From the NCBI GenBank assembly GCA_015063625.1, contig SVTT01000002.1, positions 1-64,000 of the forward strand: a stretch of 64,000 nt of DNA. The letters are read 5' to 3'. The position numbers were made by a program, and so were the translations under genes. The number at the start of each line of letters is the position of its first letter. Position 1 is the stretch's first letter. The notes under the pieces are model-generated. The model made no database searches. It had not been told where the DNA came from and was given only the letters and a program-made list of their open reading frames with translations. Shown in pieces: positions 61,633 to 64,000 of the stretch. This DNA comes from Oscillospiraceae bacterium. Its GTDB lineage: Bacteria; Bacillota; Clostridia; Oscillospirales; CAG-272.

Positions 61633-61691
61633 CTGGAAATCGTGTGTGGGCTAATACCCCACCGAGAGTTCGAATCTCTCTCTCTCCGCCA
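61633..61691 (+). repeat. 59-bp att direct repeat, right (3' tRNA-Ser fragment)
   Basis: Identical to 52425-52483 but lacks the tRNA 5' half. Confidence 0.96.
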
Positions 61692-62250
61692 AACACAAAC
61701 CGCAATTCTGATACAACAGGATTGCGGTTTTTGGTTTATTGTCGTACTAAGGGCGAGGCTGAGATCTATGCTGAAAAGATCAAGAAGATCGAGCCTTCCT
61801 ATGAAATGCCCAAGAAGGCGGGTTGTATCTCCTTCTCGGATAAAAAGAACTGATGCCATCTGTTCAAGCGGATATTGATCTTTGCCTAAAGGAATACAAA
61901 AAGCAGAGAAGGCTTGAGGAGATAATCAGTCGAAGGCAACCGAAAAAACCTACCACAAAAAGTGGCAAGCGATCTTGCTTTTCTTCTCAATCACCTTGAT
62001 ATTTGACCTTTTTGCACATTTAAGCCATAACGAAAGGGCACCCGATCGGGTGCCCTTTCGTTATGGCGGCAGGATACCGTTTCCCCGTGCCCGGAGAGCT
62101 GTTGCTTGCGCACTTGGGGGGCTCGCATACCATTGGCGCATCTTGCGCTCACGCTTGGGCGAGGATATACAAAAATCGGCAGAGGAGCAACCCTGTGCCG
62201 ATTTTTGTATTACTTTTTAAGGATGAGTCTGCTTTCGTTTCCTCGGTCGG

Positions 62251-64000
62251 TCAGATATCCGCATCCTTGACGTACTCGCTGCCGTGCTCGGCGATAAAGA
62301 CCTTGCGCTCGGCAAGATTGTCACCCATCAGTACGTCAAACATATATTCGGTGCGCTCCACGTCAGCGGGCTCCACCGAGATCAGACGGCGCGTGGCAGG
62401 GTGCATGGTGGTCTTTTCCATCATTTCGGGCTCGTTCTCGCCAAGACCCTTGGAGCGCTGAAGGGTGTACTTTTTGCCTTCGGCATCCAGTTTTTTGAGG
62501 ATCTCTGCCTTTTCAAACTCGTTGTAGGCAAAGAGGATATCGTCCTTGGTGGTGATCTCAAACAAGGGGGACTCGGCGATAAACACCTTTTTCTCACGCA
62601 GCAGGGTGGGGAGGAGGCGGTAAAAGAGGGTGAGGAGCAGGGTGCGGATCTGGAATCCGTCCTCGTCGGCATCGGTGCAGATGATGATCTTGGACCAGCG
62701 CAGCGCCGCGAGGTCAAAGCGTGCAATATCGCCCTTGATCTTGCCGTCGATCTCCACGCCGCAGCCGATGACGCGCAAAAGGTCGGTGATGATCTCGTTT
62801 TTGAAGATGCGCTCGTAGCTCGCCTTCATGCAGTTCAGCGTTTTGCCGCGCACGGGGATAATGGCTTGAAATTCGGCGTTGCGCCCCAGCTTACAGGAGG
62901 TCAGTGCAGAGTCGCCCTCCACGATATAAAGCTCGCGCACGTCGGGGTCCTTGGAACGGCAGTTGACAAACTTTTCCACGCGGTTGTTGATGCTGTCGAT
63001 GGTGCCGGTCAGCTTCTTTTTGAGATTAAGACGCGTGGTTTCCGCATTTTCCCTTGCGCGCTTGTTGACCAGCACTTGGTTCGCAAAGATCTCTGCCTCG
63101 GTGGGATGCTCCACCAGATAGATCGAGAGATTATCGCGCAAAAATTTGTTCAGTGCCTCGGCGATAAAGGCGTTGTTGATCGCCTTTTTGGTTTGGTTTT
63201 CGTAGGAGGTGAGCGTCGAGAAGCTGTTGATCACCAGGAGCAGGCAGTCTGCAACGTCCTGGAAGGTGATCCTTGCTTCGTTTTTATTGTATTTTCCGTT
63301 GGTGCGCAGGTAGTTGTCAAGCGCATAGACAAATGATGAGCGCACTGCCTTATCGGGCGAGCCGCCGTATTCGAGGTAGCTTGAGTTGTGGTAATATTCG
63401 AGCGACGTGACCGTGTTGGAAACGCAGAAGGAGATGTCTGCCTTAAGCTTGTAATCCTCCTTGTCGTCGCGGTCGCGACCCATGGTTTCAAGGTGCCAGA
63501 GCACGGGCTCGGTGCGTGCGGTGTCGCCTGCGCGCTCCAGAATATAGTCCGAGATACCGTTGGGATAAACAAAGGAGTGCTCGGTAAATTTGCCGTCCTC
63601 GCCCTCCAGGCGGAGCAGGAAGGTGATGCCGGGGTTGACCACTGCCTGGCGGTGCATGGTGTCGATAAAAAACTCATGGGGAATGCGGATGTCGGTAAAG
63701 ACCTCAAGGTCGGGACGCCAGCGGATCACCGTGCCGGTGCGGCGCTCCTTTTTCTCGAGAGGTCGGGAGGAAAGGTCGGTGACGGGTTCGCCCTTTGCAA
63801 AGGAGATCGCATGGACCTCGTTCCCGTCAAAGGACTGCACCGTCATGTACTCGGAGGAGTATTGTGTGGCGCAGGCACCAAGACCGTTCAGACCGAGCGA
63901 ATATTCGTACGCCGCGCCGCCGCTGTTGTTATCGTACTTTCCGCCTGCATAAAGCTCACAGTAGATGAGATCCCAGTTCCATCTCCCCTCCTTTTCGTTG
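62251..64000 (-). CDS. DNA gyrase/topoisomerase IV subunit B, 5' end outside window
   Basis: LYIVEGDSALTSCK, DADEDGFQIRTLLLTLFYRLLP; open frame continues to window edge (GGKYDNNSGGAAYEYSLGLNGLGA). Confidence 0.9.
   Translation of the reverse strand, partial: NEKEGRWNWDLIYCELYAGGKYDNNSGGAAYEYSLGLNGLGACATQYSSEYMTVQSFDGNEVHAISFAKGEPVTDLSSRPLEKKERRTGTVIRWRPDLEVFTDIRIPHEFFIDTMHRQAVVNPGITFLLRLEGEDGKFTEHSFVYPNGISDYILERAGDTARTEPVLWHLETMGRDRDDKEDYKLKADISFCVSNTVTSLEYYHNSSYLEYGGSPDKAVRSSFVYALDNYLRTNGKYNKNEARITFQDVADCLLLVINSFSTLTSYENQTKKAINNAFIAEALNKFLRDNLSIYLVEHPTEAEIFANQVLVNKRARENAETTRLNLKKKLTGTIDSINNRVEKFVNCRSKDPDVRELYIVEGDSALTSCKLGRNAEFQAIIPVRGKTLNCMKASYERIFKNEIITDLLRVIGCGVEIDGKIKGDIARFDLAALRWSKIIICTDADEDGFQIRTLLLTLFYRLLPTLLREKKVFIAESPLFEITTKDDILFAYNEFEKAEILKKLDAEGKKYTLQRSKGLGENEPEMMEKTTMHPATRRLISVEPADVERTEYMFDVLMGDNLAERKVFIAEHGSEYVKDADI

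Larger units (their letters stand above)
52425..61691. mobile_element. Integrated filamentous-phage-like (inovirus) provirus
   Basis: 59-bp direct repeats; integrase, RCR Rep, hairpin origin, Zot/pI-like ATPase, coat-like small membrane proteins, repressor; unit 9208 bp. Confidence 0.85.

Noticed and set aside
61633-61691. Second tRNA-Ser gene
   Set aside because: Only the 3' part of the tRNA is present (no acceptor 5' strand or D arm); it is the right att duplicate.

Overview
Chromosomal window from a spore-forming Firmicute, probably Clostridia (gpr germination protease, Prp/L27 pair, glmS ribozyme). Most of the window is core genes: glnS-gltX, MutS-family ATPase, truB, trmB, ychF, a response regulator/histidine kinase/HtrA set, two MgtC paralogs, GH2 beta-galactosidase, tex, msmX-like ATPase, tadA, icd/aconitase, glmS, rplU-prp-rpmA, iorAB with two CoA ligases, gyrB/parE. 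Main accessory feature: a complete ~9.2 kb filamentous-phage-like (inovirus) provirus integrated in tRNA-Ser(GGA), bounded by 59-bp direct repeats (52425-52483 and 61633-61691). It carries a tyrosine integrase, HUH/Rep_1 replication initiator, hairpin-rich candidate origin, Zot/pI-like ATPase, small membrane and secreted virion-type proteins, a tRNA-like sequence, a XRE repressor with three palindromic operators, and a membrane-anchored DUF2726 protein as cargo. A 79-aa coat-like protein is repeated as the C-terminal domain of a longer secreted protein (44 of 75 residues identical by eye). Second main result: a family of ~130-270 bp hairpin elements (4 copies) that all sit in 3'-3' convergent intergenic gaps. 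One internal stem-loop shows compensatory base changes between copies. Other items: a ~74-bp inverted-end repeat that interrupts a GDPD gene, a degenerate uronate-isomerase-like protein lacking metal-binding motifs, a tRNA-Arg-flanked mini-island, and a modular hairpin array upstream of glmS. All family calls were made by reading the sequence; no searches were run.
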